From Pirellulaceae bacterium (GTDB lineage Bacteria > Planctomycetota > Planctomycetia > Pirellulales > Pirellulaceae), in the NCBI GenBank assembly GCA_020846515.1, contig JADLDX010000038.1:1-7276 (forward strand): a stretch of 7,276 bases of DNA. Direction: 5' to 3'. The notes beneath the pieces are model-generated. The model had not been told where the DNA came from. It worked only from the letters and a program-made list of their open reading frames with translations, and did no database searches. Position 1 is the stretch's first letter; every line of letters starts with the position of its first letter. This document shows, piece after piece, positions 1 to 5,175 of the stretch. Position numbers and translations under genes: made by a program.

Positions 1-1138
1 ACACCCAATCGGTAACATAAAACGTGTAGGCTGATTTGGAGGAGGATGGGACATTGGAAGGCACGGGTGACATGGCTACAGGACGAAAATATTCGCTGCC
101 GCTGATGACTACAACGCGATTCGAAGTATATCCAGCTCCAGAGCGCTGCAGCGGAAAGTACTCGATTGCGTGACTGCTCCAAGATGGAATGAGAACACCA
201 CCGCCCAACTGCACGATCGCACTGGGGCCTTCGCCGCTGGGATGAATCATGCCGAGCGTCCCGCGCAATTCACCATTCCAGGCCACAAACGGATGAATCG
301 GCGCGCTGCCATAGACCCACTGAAAACCATAGTCAGCGCCTTCAATAATTTGCAATAGCCGGCAGGGTGGTCGGCTGCCCGGATCATTTTCGGCAGCAAA
401 GATTTCGCCATCGGCGCGCACCAGTAGACCAAACGGATTCCAAAAGCCGCGTGCGATGCGTCGCATTTGGCTACCGTCGCCTTTAGCCCAAAAGACACCA
501 CCTTCACCACGTCCACTGACCTTCGATCCATCAGCGGCCGTCAGTGTCCAATCTTTTCCAAAATTCTCCCCCAGCGAAAAGACCAAACCTCCGTTGGGAT
601 GCCAGGCCATACCGCTCAGTCCATTGTGCGGATAATCGGCCACCGTATCGAGCACAGCCACGTTCTCTTCGATGTCGCCGACACCATCACCATCGCTGTC
701 CTTCACACGTAGGATACGATCGCGCTGGGACAGGTAGACCCAGCCATCATTTCCGAGCTTGACATGCATGGTCGCAGTCGTCCGGTTATAAAAGACTCGG
801 CGATTCGAGCCATCGGCATCGAAGACTAGTACCTCGTCATGCACCGGTCCCTCATAACCTTCGGGACGAAAGTGGGTATGGCAAGAGATTAGCCAAATTC
901 GGCCTTGTGCATCCACATCAATGCCCGTGGGGGTCATCAGAGCAGGATGTTCGGCCAGCATGGTCATACGCACGCCGTCCTGATGCATTTTGATCTCCGG
1001 CGTCAGTTGCCCTGGTACCTTCGGCGCTTTGGGAGCTGGTTTAGGAGCTGGCTTCGTTTGAGCGACCAGTGGACTGATGGCGGGTGCGATCCAAAGAGCC
1101 ATCGCGACGACGATCAAAAGAGGGATGCTGCGTTGCAT
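1..1138 (-). CDS. PVC-type membrane-bound dehydrogenase-like beta-propeller protein, N-terminal part
   Basis: The frame is open from an ATG at 1138 to the window edge (379 residues, no stop), so the 3' part is missing. Residues 1-26 form a signal peptide (MQRS, a hydrophobic stretch about 6-20, likely cut after VAQ). A Pro/Lys/Ala-rich linker (about 27-43) follows, then a propeller domain. Planctomycete family landmarks seen are PTGIDVDAQGRIW (70-82), HNGLSGMAWHPNG (171-183), SLGENFG (188-194), RIARGFWNPFGL (227-238), ENDPGSRPPCR (250-260) and GADYGFQW (267-274). DSDGDGVGD (147-155) resembles an acidic calcium-binding loop. Family members (PVC-type heme-binding CxxCH proteins, related to PQQ-dependent sugar dehydrogenases) usually continue into HEAT-like repeats and a cytochrome c CxxCH motif, which would lie beyond position 1. 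The likely role is periplasmic oxidation or electron transfer, with substrate unknown. No clear Shine-Dalgarno precedes the ATG, but the signal peptide fixes the start well. Confidence 0.87.
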   Translation of the reverse strand, partial: MQRSIPLLIVVAMALWIAPAISPLVAQTKPAPKPAPKAPKVPGQLTPEIKMHQDGVRMTMLAEHPALMTPTGIDVDAQGRIWLISCHTHFRPEGYEGPVHDEVLVFDADGSNRRVFYNRTTATMHVKLGNDGWVYLSQRDRILRVKDSDGDGVGDIEENVAVLDTVADYPHNGLSGMAWHPNGGLVFSLGENFGKDWTLTAADGSKVSGRGEGGVFWAKGDGSQMRRIARGFWNPFGLLVRADGEIFAAENDPGSRPPCRLLQIIEGADYGFQWVYGSAPIHPFVAWNGELRGTLGMIHPSGEGPSAIVQLGGGVLIPSWSSHAIEYFPLQRSGAGYTSNRVVVISGSEYFRPVAMSPVPSNVPSSSKSAYTFYVTDWV

Positions 1139-1451
1139 AGTGCGGCCACTTTGTGGATGTTAACTGGACGTAAAATGTCGATCGTTCAAAGAATTCTCAA
1201 TTGTACCCACTGGCCAGCCTCACATGCCAGTTGCCATCGGACAGACTGCTCAGGGCACTAAAGTTGCAATAACTTCGCGATAAAGTTGCTTGGAAACTGC
1301 TTGCGAGTTGCTTGGAAGCTGCAGATGTGACCAGATGCTGACGGCGCACTATAGATTTAGGTTTTCCAATTTCGATTCTGGTTAGAATTGGCTACCGACC
1401 GAATTGACCTTGGTTCCGAGTTAATTTTGCTTACGTGTTTGATGGCTGGCC
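1139..1451. other. Divergent intergenic region between the propeller gene and the sigma gene
   Basis: These 313 bp must hold the promoters of both divergent genes. I see a 22-bp-period direct repeat (1282-1325, listed separately) and a small inverted repeat ACTGGC/GCCAGT (1209-1214 and 1226-1231). A second one, CCAATT/AATTGG, lies at 1366-1371 and 1386-1391. The best sigma70-like match toward the sigma gene is weak: GTGACC (1327-1332), 17 bp, TATAGA (1350-1355). TTGACC at 1404-1409 has no good partner. No credible gene or RNA was found in either strand. Confidence 0.5.
1282..1325. repeat. 22-bp-period direct repeat upstream of the ECF sigma gene
   Basis: AGTTGCTTGGAAACTGC (1284-1300) recurs as AGTTGCTTGGAAGCTGC (1306-1322), 16 of 17 bases identical and offset by exactly 22 bp. 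A third, partial copy of the left end (AAAGTTGC, 1260-1267) lies another 22 bp upstream of AAAGTTGC at 1282-1289. The spacing is about two helical turns, so a protein binding the repeats would sit on one face of the DNA. It lies 126-168 bp upstream of the sigma gene ATG. An operator role is inference. Confidence 0.55.
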
Positions 1452-2708
1452 ATGGCTCAGATGACTGCTCAACAAATTGAAGAGGTGTTCACGCAATCGT
1501 CGCGTCGAGTATTTGCGTCGTTGGTCCGCGTGTTGAAGGATTTCGACTTGGCCGAAGACGCGTTGCAAGACGCATTTGCCAACGCTCTGACTCAATGGGC
1601 AACCGATGGTCTTCCGGAAAACCCGGTTAGTTGGTTGATTTCATGTGGCCGATTCAAAGCGATTGATCGGATCCGACGGAGTGCGAAATTGGGCGAGTTG
1701 GCCGTAGACGTCAATCGGCGGTTGGATGCTATTCGAGATTCCAATGAAACTCAACGCGGACACACGATTCAAGATGATCAATTGCGTCTCATCTTCACCT
1801 GTTGTCATCCGGCGATTGACCCCAGCGTTCAAGTGCCGCTGACGTTGCGTGAGGTATGTGGCTTAACGACCGAAGAAATCGCCAGTGCTTTTTTGATCGA
1901 GCCGAAGACGATGGCCCAGCGCTTGGTACGCGGCAAAGCCAAAATTCGCGACGCAAAAATCCCTATTGAACTGCCGGACCTGAGTGACTTGCCCGAGCGT
2001 TTAGATGGTGTGTTGTCGGTGATCTATCTGATATTCAACGAAGGTTATTCCGCCTCCCGCGGTGAGTCGCTGACCCGCACCGATCTTTCCAGTGAAGCGA
2101 TTCGACTCTGCCGGTTGCTGCTGGAACTGCATGTTGATCCAGAGGTTCGCGGTCTACTGGCCCTCATGTTGCTCCACGAGTCGCGGCGAAGTGCGCGCAC
2201 CGACAATGCGGGCGATATCGTTTTGCTTGAGAATCAAGATCGCAGCCTGTGGAATCAAGCCATGATTGCCGAGGGTAAACAGCTGGTGGAACTGGCAATT
2301 CGAAGTCGGCGATTTGGAGAGTATACGCTTCAAGCCGCGATCTCCGCTGTTCATGCCGACGCACGGACACCGTCCGATACGGATTGGTCGCAGATTGTCG
2401 CGCTGTACGACGTTCTCATGCTGATCAATCCTAGCCCTGTGGTCAGGCTCAATCGCGCGGTGGCCGTGGCTATGCGGGATGGGCCATTGGCGGGATTGGA
2501 GGTGATTGACGCGATCCTGATTGGCGGTCAACTGGTCAATTACACGCTGGCGCACGCGGCTCGTGGTGAATTGCTCGCGCGATTGGGCCGGACGGAACTG
2601 GCGAAGACTGCCTTTCAAACGGCGTTGGAACTTTCGCAACAAGCCACTGAGCAACGATTCCTTCGAGAAAAAATCAACCGCCTGACTGGTTTACCTCTCA
2701 CGCCATAA
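1452..2708 (+). CDS. ECF42-type RNA polymerase sigma factor with TPR-like C-terminal extension
   Basis: This is a cytoplasmic transcription initiation factor of 418 aa, about twice the usual ECF length. Sigma region 2 spans about 8-78 (FDLAEDALQDAFANALTQW at 31-49; NPVSWLISCGRFKAIDRIRR at 57-76). Region 4 spans about 108-168 (LRLIFTCCHP 111-120, LTLREVCGLTTEEIASAF 130-147, TMAQRLVRGKAKIR 153-166). The tail has the DUF6596 signature VIYLIFNEGYSASRGE (190-205) and then TPR-like helices (about 320-410, with NPSPVVRLNRAVAVA at 326-340). This architecture is diagnostic for ECF42, a group known to neighbour DGPF genes, as it does here. ECF42 lacks a classical anti-sigma factor, and the tail is thought to control activity. 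An in-frame stop at 1440-1442 limits the start to ATG 1452 or ATG 1461. Neither has a convincing Shine-Dalgarno, so weak translation is possible. Confidence 0.95.
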   Translation: MAQMTAQQIEEVFTQSSRRVFASLVRVLKDFDLAEDALQDAFANALTQWATDGLPENPVSWLISCGRFKAIDRIRRSAKLGELAVDVNRRLDAIRDSNETQRGHTIQDDQLRLIFTCCHPAIDPSVQVPLTLREVCGLTTEEIASAFLIEPKTMAQRLVRGKAKIRDAKIPIELPDLSDLPERLDGVLSVIYLIFNEGYSASRGESLTRTDLSSEAIRLCRLLLELHVDPEVRGLLALMLLHESRRSARTDNAGDIVLLENQDRSLWNQAMIAEGKQLVELAIRSRRFGEYTLQAAISAVHADARTPSDTDWSQIVALYDVLMLINPSPVVRLNRAVAVAMRDGPLAGLEVIDAILIGGQLVNYTLAHAARGELLARLGRTELAKTAFQTALELSQQATEQRFLREKINRLTGLPLTP

Positions 2709-2724
2709 ATTCTATCGATTACTT

Positions 2725-2751
2725 TGTCGATTCCGCCGAATGCCAATCGAC
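2725..2751 (+). promoter_or_regulatory. Possible ECF42 promoter (TGTCGA-N17-CGAC), weak
   Basis: TGTCGA (2725-2730) is followed after 17 bp by CGAC (2748-2751). From memory, the ECF42 promoter described in Streptomyces has TGTCGA at -35 and a CG(A/T)C-like -10. The site lies about 260 bp upstream of the first DGPF start, with the GAACT repeat in between. TGTCGA also occurs at several coding positions in this window, so the match may be chance. Confidence 0.22.
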
Positions 2752-2795
2752 TATTGGAACAGCGCCACGTTCGATCAGTGGTTGTGCGTTCGCGG

Positions 2796-2841
2796 GAACT
2801 GAACTGAACTGAACTGAACTGAACTGAACTGAACTGAACTG
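2796..2841. repeat. Pentanucleotide tandem repeat (GAACT)x9
   Basis: Nine perfect, uninterrupted GAACT units run from 2796 to 2840, plus a trailing G. The array starts right after CGCGG and ends next to CGCGTCGAT. It sits between the sigma gene stop and the first DGPF gene, about 170 bp before that start codon. Perfect short tandem repeats of this length are prone to slippage, so copy number may vary between strains. It is not inside any gene, so any effect would be on transcription or RNA, not reading frame. Confidence 0.97.
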
Positions 2842-2860
2842 CGCGTCGATCTTAATCTGG

Positions 2861-2939
2861 GCTGAAAACCGTGGGCTAGCGCCCTGCGGCTAATCAGCCA
2901 AACGCGCTAGCGTCCGGTTTAGCTGAAAACCGTGGGCTA
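2861..2939. repeat. REP-like palindromic intergenic element with 18-bp direct repeat
   Basis: GCTGAAAACCGTGGGCTA occurs twice (2861-2878 and 2922-2939), perfectly matched and 61 bp apart. Between them is an imperfect hairpin: AACCG/CGGTT (2867-2871 and 2915-2919) as the outer stem and GCTAGCG/CGCTAGC (2875-2881 and 2905-2911) as the inner stem. A small GGCT-AATC-AGCC hairpin (2888-2899) sits at the tip. The core AAACCGTxxGCTAGCGC...GCGGCT recurs near 4806-4830. I recall similar elements scattered between genes in Rhodopirellula-like genomes. They are non-coding, with function unknown. Confidence 0.7.
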
Positions 2940-2946
2940 AGCAGGT

Positions 2947-2974
2947 GGACGCGTCCACGTGCTGATCGCTCGAA
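2947..2974 (+). promoter_or_regulatory. Candidate ECF-dependent promoter of the DGPF operon (copy 1 of shared motif)
   Basis: GGACGCGTCCACGTGCT (2947-2963), then 7 bp, then CGAA (2971-2974). The same layout occurs at 4301-4328 upstream of the third DGPF gene, with 15 of 17 bases identical in the left block and the same 7-bp spacing to CGAA. The distance from the left block to the start codon is 49 bp here and 45 bp there, which suits a promoter. The site also overlaps a perfect 14-bp palindrome, GTGGACGCGTCCAC (2945-2958), so a repressor site or repeat-family sequence are alternatives. Confidence 0.45.
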
Positions 2975-3012
2975 TGGAAACAAAATTTAACCAGAGTGCA
3001 GAGGATTGAGAA

Positions 3013-3417
3013 ATGAAGTTTATTTGTCTAGGTTATGCCGACATGTCGAAGTTCGCCGCTATGGATCCAGCCGAACTGCAAGCGGCGATGGACGAGTGTT
3101 TTGACTATGACGATCTTCTTCGCAAAGGCGGGCATTTTGCTGGCGGCGAAGCTCTCCAAGAGCCATCGAAGGCCGTAACGCTCCGTTTCCGCGACGGCCG
3201 GGTGCAATTGACCGATGGCCCGTTTGCGGAAACCAAAGAACAGCTCGGCGGCATTCTGATATTGGAAGCCGACAGTCTGGAGCATGCCATTGAATTGATG
3301 TCCAAGCACCCAGGAGTGCGAACTGGTCCATTTGAGATTCGTCCTGCCGATGAGTCCATCAATGGCTTGATCCAAGCGCGTGAACAGCGGTTCGCGTCCA
3401 ATAGTACGAAAAAATAG
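3013..3417 (+). CDS. DGPF/YCII-family protein, first of three
   Basis: A 134-aa cytoplasmic protein of the YCII-related (DGPF) family, a small ferredoxin-like alpha/beta fold. It opens with the beta strand [10 protein letters not shown]. The family signature [20 protein letters not shown] (64-83) contains D68-G-P-F71, and the domain closes at GPFEIRP (105-111). Length is typical of the family (about 110-140 aa). GAGGA at 3001-3005, 7 bp before the ATG, supports the start. DGPF proteins are found beside ECF42 sigma factors and are the likely regulon of that sigma factor. Their biochemical role is not settled as far as I know: a small-molecule binding or hydrolase-like function is suggested by the YciI fold. 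Only 28 bp separate it from the next gene, so the two are probably co-transcribed. The tail (112-134, polar, ending STKK) is extra to the domain. Confidence 0.92.
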   Translation: MKFICLGYADMSKFAAMDPAELQAAMDECFDYDDLLRKGGHFAGGEALQEPSKAVTLRFRDGRVQLTDGPFAETKEQLGGILILEADSLEHAIELMSKHPGVRTGPFEIRPADESINGLIQAREQRFASNSTKK

Positions 3418-3445
3418 ACCTGACCCCTTTTTTTGGAGATAAGCA

Positions 3446-4291
3446 ATGCGAGTGATGGTGTTGGTTAAAGCGTCGCCCAGTTCAGAGGCGGGTACGCTGC
3501 CGAGCGAAGAACTGATGTTAGCGATGGGGCAGTTCAATCAAGAGTTGGTCGAAGCCGGCGTCATGAAAGCGGGAGAGGGTTTGAAGCCCAGTTCAACTGG
3601 CTATCGTGTTCATTTTTCCGGCAAGAACCGAACAGTTACGGATGGACCTTTCGCCGAAACGAAAGAGTTGATCGCTGGATTCTGGATTTGGGAAGTCCAA
3701 TCCGTCGAAGAGGCCATCCATTGGGTAAAGCGATGTCCCAATCCGATGCCAGACGAATCCGACATTGAGATTCGACCGATTTATGAAATGACCGACTTTG
3801 CTGAAAATGATCCCTTCGGCGAAGTGGCCAAACAGGAACAGATGGTGCTTCAAAAGCTGAGCACTCAATCCAGTAGGATTACGCCCTACCTGTTTTTCTC
3901 CGGTCGATGCGAGGAGGCGCTTGATTTTTACCAGCACGCCTTAGGGGCCAAGATCGGCATGGTGATGCGTTTCGATGAAAGCCCTTCGCCGCCACCTGAA
4001 GGCATGCTGCAACCGGGTTTTGAGAAAAAGATCATGCATGCGGATTTCACGGTCGGCCGGATGCAAATCATGGCATCCGATGGCTGCGATGATAAATCGA
4101 AGTTCGAAGGATTTCGGCTCGCACTGTCCTTACCGACCGAAGCCGACGCCAGGCGCGCCTTTGATGCCTTAGCCGAAGGCGGAGCCATCGACATGCCATT
4201 AACGGCCACATTCTGGTCGCCATGTTATGGCATGGTCACTGACAAGTTTAACGTCGGCTGGATGGTCATGGTCACCGCCGATGGTCAATAA
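3446..4291 (+). CDS. DGPF/YCII domain fused to PhnB-like VOC (glyoxalase-fold) domain
   Basis: A two-domain cytoplasmic protein of 281 aa. Residues 1-113 are a DGPF/YCII domain (MRVMVLVKAS start; signature [20 protein letters not shown] at 63-82; IEIRPIYEM at 107-115). After a linker (about 116-143), residues 144-277 form a PhnB-like VOC domain. Its landmarks are ITPYLFFSGRCEEALDFYQH (145-164), IMHADFTVGRMQIMASD (196-212), the GGAIDMPLTATFW stretch (245-257) and YGMVTDKFNVGWMV (261-274). PhnB-like VOC proteins are often annotated as 3-demethylubiquinone-9 3-methyltransferase, a name that should not be taken literally. The fold serves metal-dependent lyases, dioxygenases and binding proteins. 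H198 is a candidate metal or ligand residue. GGAG (3435-3438), 7 bp before the ATG, marks the start, after a run of seven T (3428-3434). The fusion implies that DGPF and VOC modules act on the same process. Confidence 0.92.
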   Translation: MRVMVLVKASPSSEAGTLPSEELMLAMGQFNQELVEAGVMKAGEGLKPSSTGYRVHFSGKNRTVTDGPFAETKELIAGFWIWEVQSVEEAIHWVKRCPNPMPDESDIEIRPIYEMTDFAENDPFGEVAKQEQMVLQKLSTQSSRITPYLFFSGRCEEALDFYQHALGAKIGMVMRFDESPSPPPEGMLQPGFEKKIMHADFTVGRMQIMASDGCDDKSKFEGFRLALSLPTEADARRAFDALAEGGAIDMPLTATFWSPCYGMVTDKFNVGWMVMVTADGQ

Positions 4292-4300
4292 ACGAAATCC

Positions 4301-4328
4301 GGACGTGTCGACGTGCTCTAACCGCGAA
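4301..4328 (+). promoter_or_regulatory. Candidate ECF-dependent promoter (copy 2 of shared motif)
   Basis: GGACGTGTCGACGTGCT (4301-4317), 7 bp, then CGAA (4325-4328), matching 2947-2974 in both blocks and spacing. It begins 10 bp after the stop codon of the fusion gene and ends 34 bp before the ATG at 4363. The block contains TGTCGA (4306-4311), the -35 core I recall for ECF42. An internal promoter here would allow the third DGPF gene to be expressed apart from the first two. Confidence 0.45.
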
Positions 4329-4362
4329 GTTCGCTAAATAATCATTTGGGAGATATCGGGCA

Positions 4363-4725
4363 ATGAAGTACATGCTGCTCATATACGGCGCTGAAGAATC
4401 TTGGACGGAACAGGAACGTGAAGCGTGCATGATCGAATCGATGGGGATCTGCAAAGAGTTGGAGAATCAAGGGAAATGGATTGCATCCTCTCCCTTGCAC
4501 TCTGTGCAAACCGCCACGAGCGTCCGCATTCGCGATGGCAGACGCCAGATAACCGACGGCCCGTTTGCGGAGACCGCCGAGCAACTGGGCGGATACTATA
4601 TAATCGATGTCGATGACCTCGACGAAGCCATTGCCATTGCCTCACGCATTCCACCGGCTAAGAAAGGCACTGTCGAAATCCGACCGATTTTTGACCTGGC
4701 AGAGCTAGGTACCGCAAAAACTTAA
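4363..4725 (+). CDS. DGPF/YCII-family protein, third of the cluster
   Basis: A 120-aa single-domain DGPF/YCII protein, likely cytoplasmic. The opening MKYMLLIYGAEESW is typical of the family (first beta strand plus acidic loop). The signature [20 protein letters not shown] (61-80) contains D65-G-P-F68, and the domain closes at VEIRPIFDL (104-112). Length is normal and nothing is truncated. GGGAG at 4348-4352 lies 10 bp before the ATG. The gap to the fusion gene upstream is 71 bp and holds a candidate promoter (4301-4328). It may therefore be both part of the operon and separately transcribed. Its sequence differs clearly from the other two DGPF proteins outside the signature, so the three are paralogues that diverged some time ago rather than a fresh duplication. 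Exact activity is unknown. Confidence 0.93.
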   Translation: MKYMLLIYGAEESWTEQEREACMIESMGICKELENQGKWIASSPLHSVQTATSVRIRDGRRQITDGPFAETAEQLGGYYIIDVDDLDEAIAIASRIPPAKKGTVEIRPIFDLAELGTAKT

Positions 4726-4798
4726 CGGTTAAATGAACTGTCCGAACTCTGGTACAAGCGCTTGCCCCAGTTGTTTCGGCCAAGGCGTCGATCATGAG

Positions 4799-4835
4799 TC
4801 GGGCTAAACCGTACGCTAGCGCTAGCGGCTGATTA
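4799..4835. repeat. REP-like core with perfect 14-bp palindrome
   Basis: AAACCGTACGCTAGCGC followed by TAGCGGCTGATTAG aligns with the element at 2867-2897 (AAACCGTGGGCTAGCGCC, then TGCGGCTAATCAG), so both belong to one repeat family. It contains CGCTAGCGCTAGCG (4814-4827), a perfect self-complementary 14-mer. It is non-coding, with function unknown. Confidence 0.6.
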
Positions 4836-4842
4836 GAAGCGG

Positions 4843-4907
4843 AACGGCGCGAGCCGTCCGGTACCGACTTGGTTTGCTAGGGAACTCACCGTACGGCTTG
4901 CGCCGTT
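4843..4907. repeat. Imperfect 20-bp inverted repeat (stem-loop element)
   Basis: The arm at 4843-4862 (AACGGCGCGAGCCGTCCGGT) pairs with 4888-4907 (ACCGTACGGCTTGCGCCGTT) at 18 of 20 positions, with a 25-nt loop. As RNA one mismatch becomes a wobble or mispair and the rest stays GC-rich, so a stable hairpin is expected. No T-run follows, which argues against a standard terminator. It probably belongs to the same palindromic repeat family as the core just upstream. Confidence 0.7.
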
Positions 4908-4936
4908 ACGCTACAAATCGCCGTTACGCTACAAAT
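4901..4936. repeat. Two-copy 18-bp tandem repeat
   Basis: CGCCGTTACGCTACAAAT occurs twice back to back (4901-4918 and 4919-4936) without mismatch. The first copy overlaps the right arm of the inverted repeat, so this is a duplication of that element's edge. It is non-coding. Confidence 0.95.
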
Positions 4937-4998
4937 CAAAGAAAAGTGACTGCCGCTAACGCCTTAGCCGACGGATTTCGACCCACGTTAAGATCGAC

Positions 4999-5027
4999 TT
5001 GCCATCGAAATAGGCCATCGCCATAAT
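4999..5027 (+). promoter_or_regulatory. Sigma70-like promoter for the pseudo-isomerase gene
   Basis: TTGCCA (4999-5004), exactly 17 bp, CATAAT (5022-5027): five of six consensus bases in each box at the ideal spacing. Transcription would begin near 5034, giving a leader of about 140 nt before ATG 5176. Planctomycete promoters are poorly defined, so this is a sequence match only. Confidence 0.35.
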
Positions 5028-5039
5028 CGATCAGACTAT

Positions 5040-5057
5040 TACTTTATATGTAAAGTA
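5040..5057. promoter_or_regulatory. 18-bp AT-rich dyad, candidate operator
   Basis: TACTTTA (5040-5046) and TAAAGTA (5051-5057) are perfect inverted arms around TATG. The dyad begins 12 bp after the proposed -10 box, so it would cover roughly +7 to +24, a usual place for a repressor operator. It is unlike the GC-rich palindromes nearby. The binding protein is unknown, and an RNA hairpin in the leader is the alternative. Confidence 0.4.
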
Positions 5058-5165
5058 TTGGGCAGGTTTTCTATTTGTTCACCTACAGCAAGAGCAACCC
5101 GCGATCGGGTATACTCGCCGGCCAGGCAGATGTTGGGCCAGGGGAATGAAAAACCGGTAGCTATT

Positions 5166-5170
5166 GGTGA
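5166..5170 (+). promoter_or_regulatory. Ribosome binding site deciding the start at 5176
   Basis: GGTGA sits 5 bp before ATG 5176. The stronger-looking AGGGGAA (5140-5146) is 17 bp or more from any candidate start, and the in-frame TTG 5164 and GTG 5167 lack a well-placed site. The choice is moderate, not certain. Confidence 0.4.
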
Positions 5171-5175
5171 ACGCT

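Larger units (their letters stand above)
2709..3012. other. Intergenic region between sigma gene and DGPF operon
   Basis: This 304-bp stretch holds, in order: a possible ECF42-like site (2725-2751), nine GAACT units (2796-2841), a REP-like palindromic element with an 18-bp direct repeat (2861-2939), a candidate promoter motif (2947-2974) and the ribosome site GAGGA (3001-3005) of the next gene. No stem followed by a T-run was found after the sigma stop codon, so read-through into the DGPF genes cannot be excluded. No gene is evident. Confidence 0.6.
4726..5175. other. Intergenic region between DGPF cluster and pseudo-isomerase gene
   Basis: A 450-bp gap without a gene. It holds a REP-like core (4799-4835), a long imperfect inverted repeat (4843-4907), a two-copy 18-bp tandem repeat (4901-4936), a sigma70-like promoter (4999-5027) and an AT-rich dyad (5040-5057). 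A further TATACT (5110-5115) lacks a good -35 partner. Directly after the DGPF stop there is only a 5-bp TTAAC-G-GTTAA palindrome without a T-run, so no convincing terminator is seen there. Confidence 0.6.

Noticed and set aside
1166..1181. GGACG plus TGTCGA upstream of the sigma gene as a third copy of the DGPF promoter motif
   Set aside because: Five extra bases split the two blocks, the ACGTGCT part is absent and no CGAA follows at the right distance. TGTCGA alone is expected by chance a few times in a window this size.
905..1261. Plus-strand open frame of 118 aa over the 5' end of the propeller gene
   Set aside because: It is antisense to a signal-peptide-bearing conserved gene; the His/Arg/Trp-rich translation is typical of a shadow frame.
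2154..2654. Long minus-strand open frame (166 aa) opposite the sigma gene
   Set aside because: It lies antisense to the TPR-like tail of a well-supported sigma factor, its product has no recognisable motif, and there is no ribosome site. It is a shadow frame.
2796..2841. CRISPR array or coding repeat
   Set aside because: Units are 5 bp with no spacers and lie between stop and start codons. It is a simple tandem repeat.
3428..3434. Run of seven T between the first two DGPF genes as a terminator
   Set aside because: No GC-rich stem precedes it, and a ribosome site follows within one base. The genes are 28 bp apart, so co-transcription is more likely.
3028..3537. Minus-strand open frame (169 aa) across the first DGPF gene and the start of the second
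   Set aside because: It overlaps two clear family proteins on the other strand and resembles nothing known, so it is a codon-usage shadow.
5164..5175. TTG 5164 or GTG 5167 as start of the pseudo-isomerase protein
   Set aside because: Neither has a properly spaced Shine-Dalgarno, whereas ATG 5176 has GGTGA at 5 bp. The added residues (MVNA) carry no motif. It remains possible.
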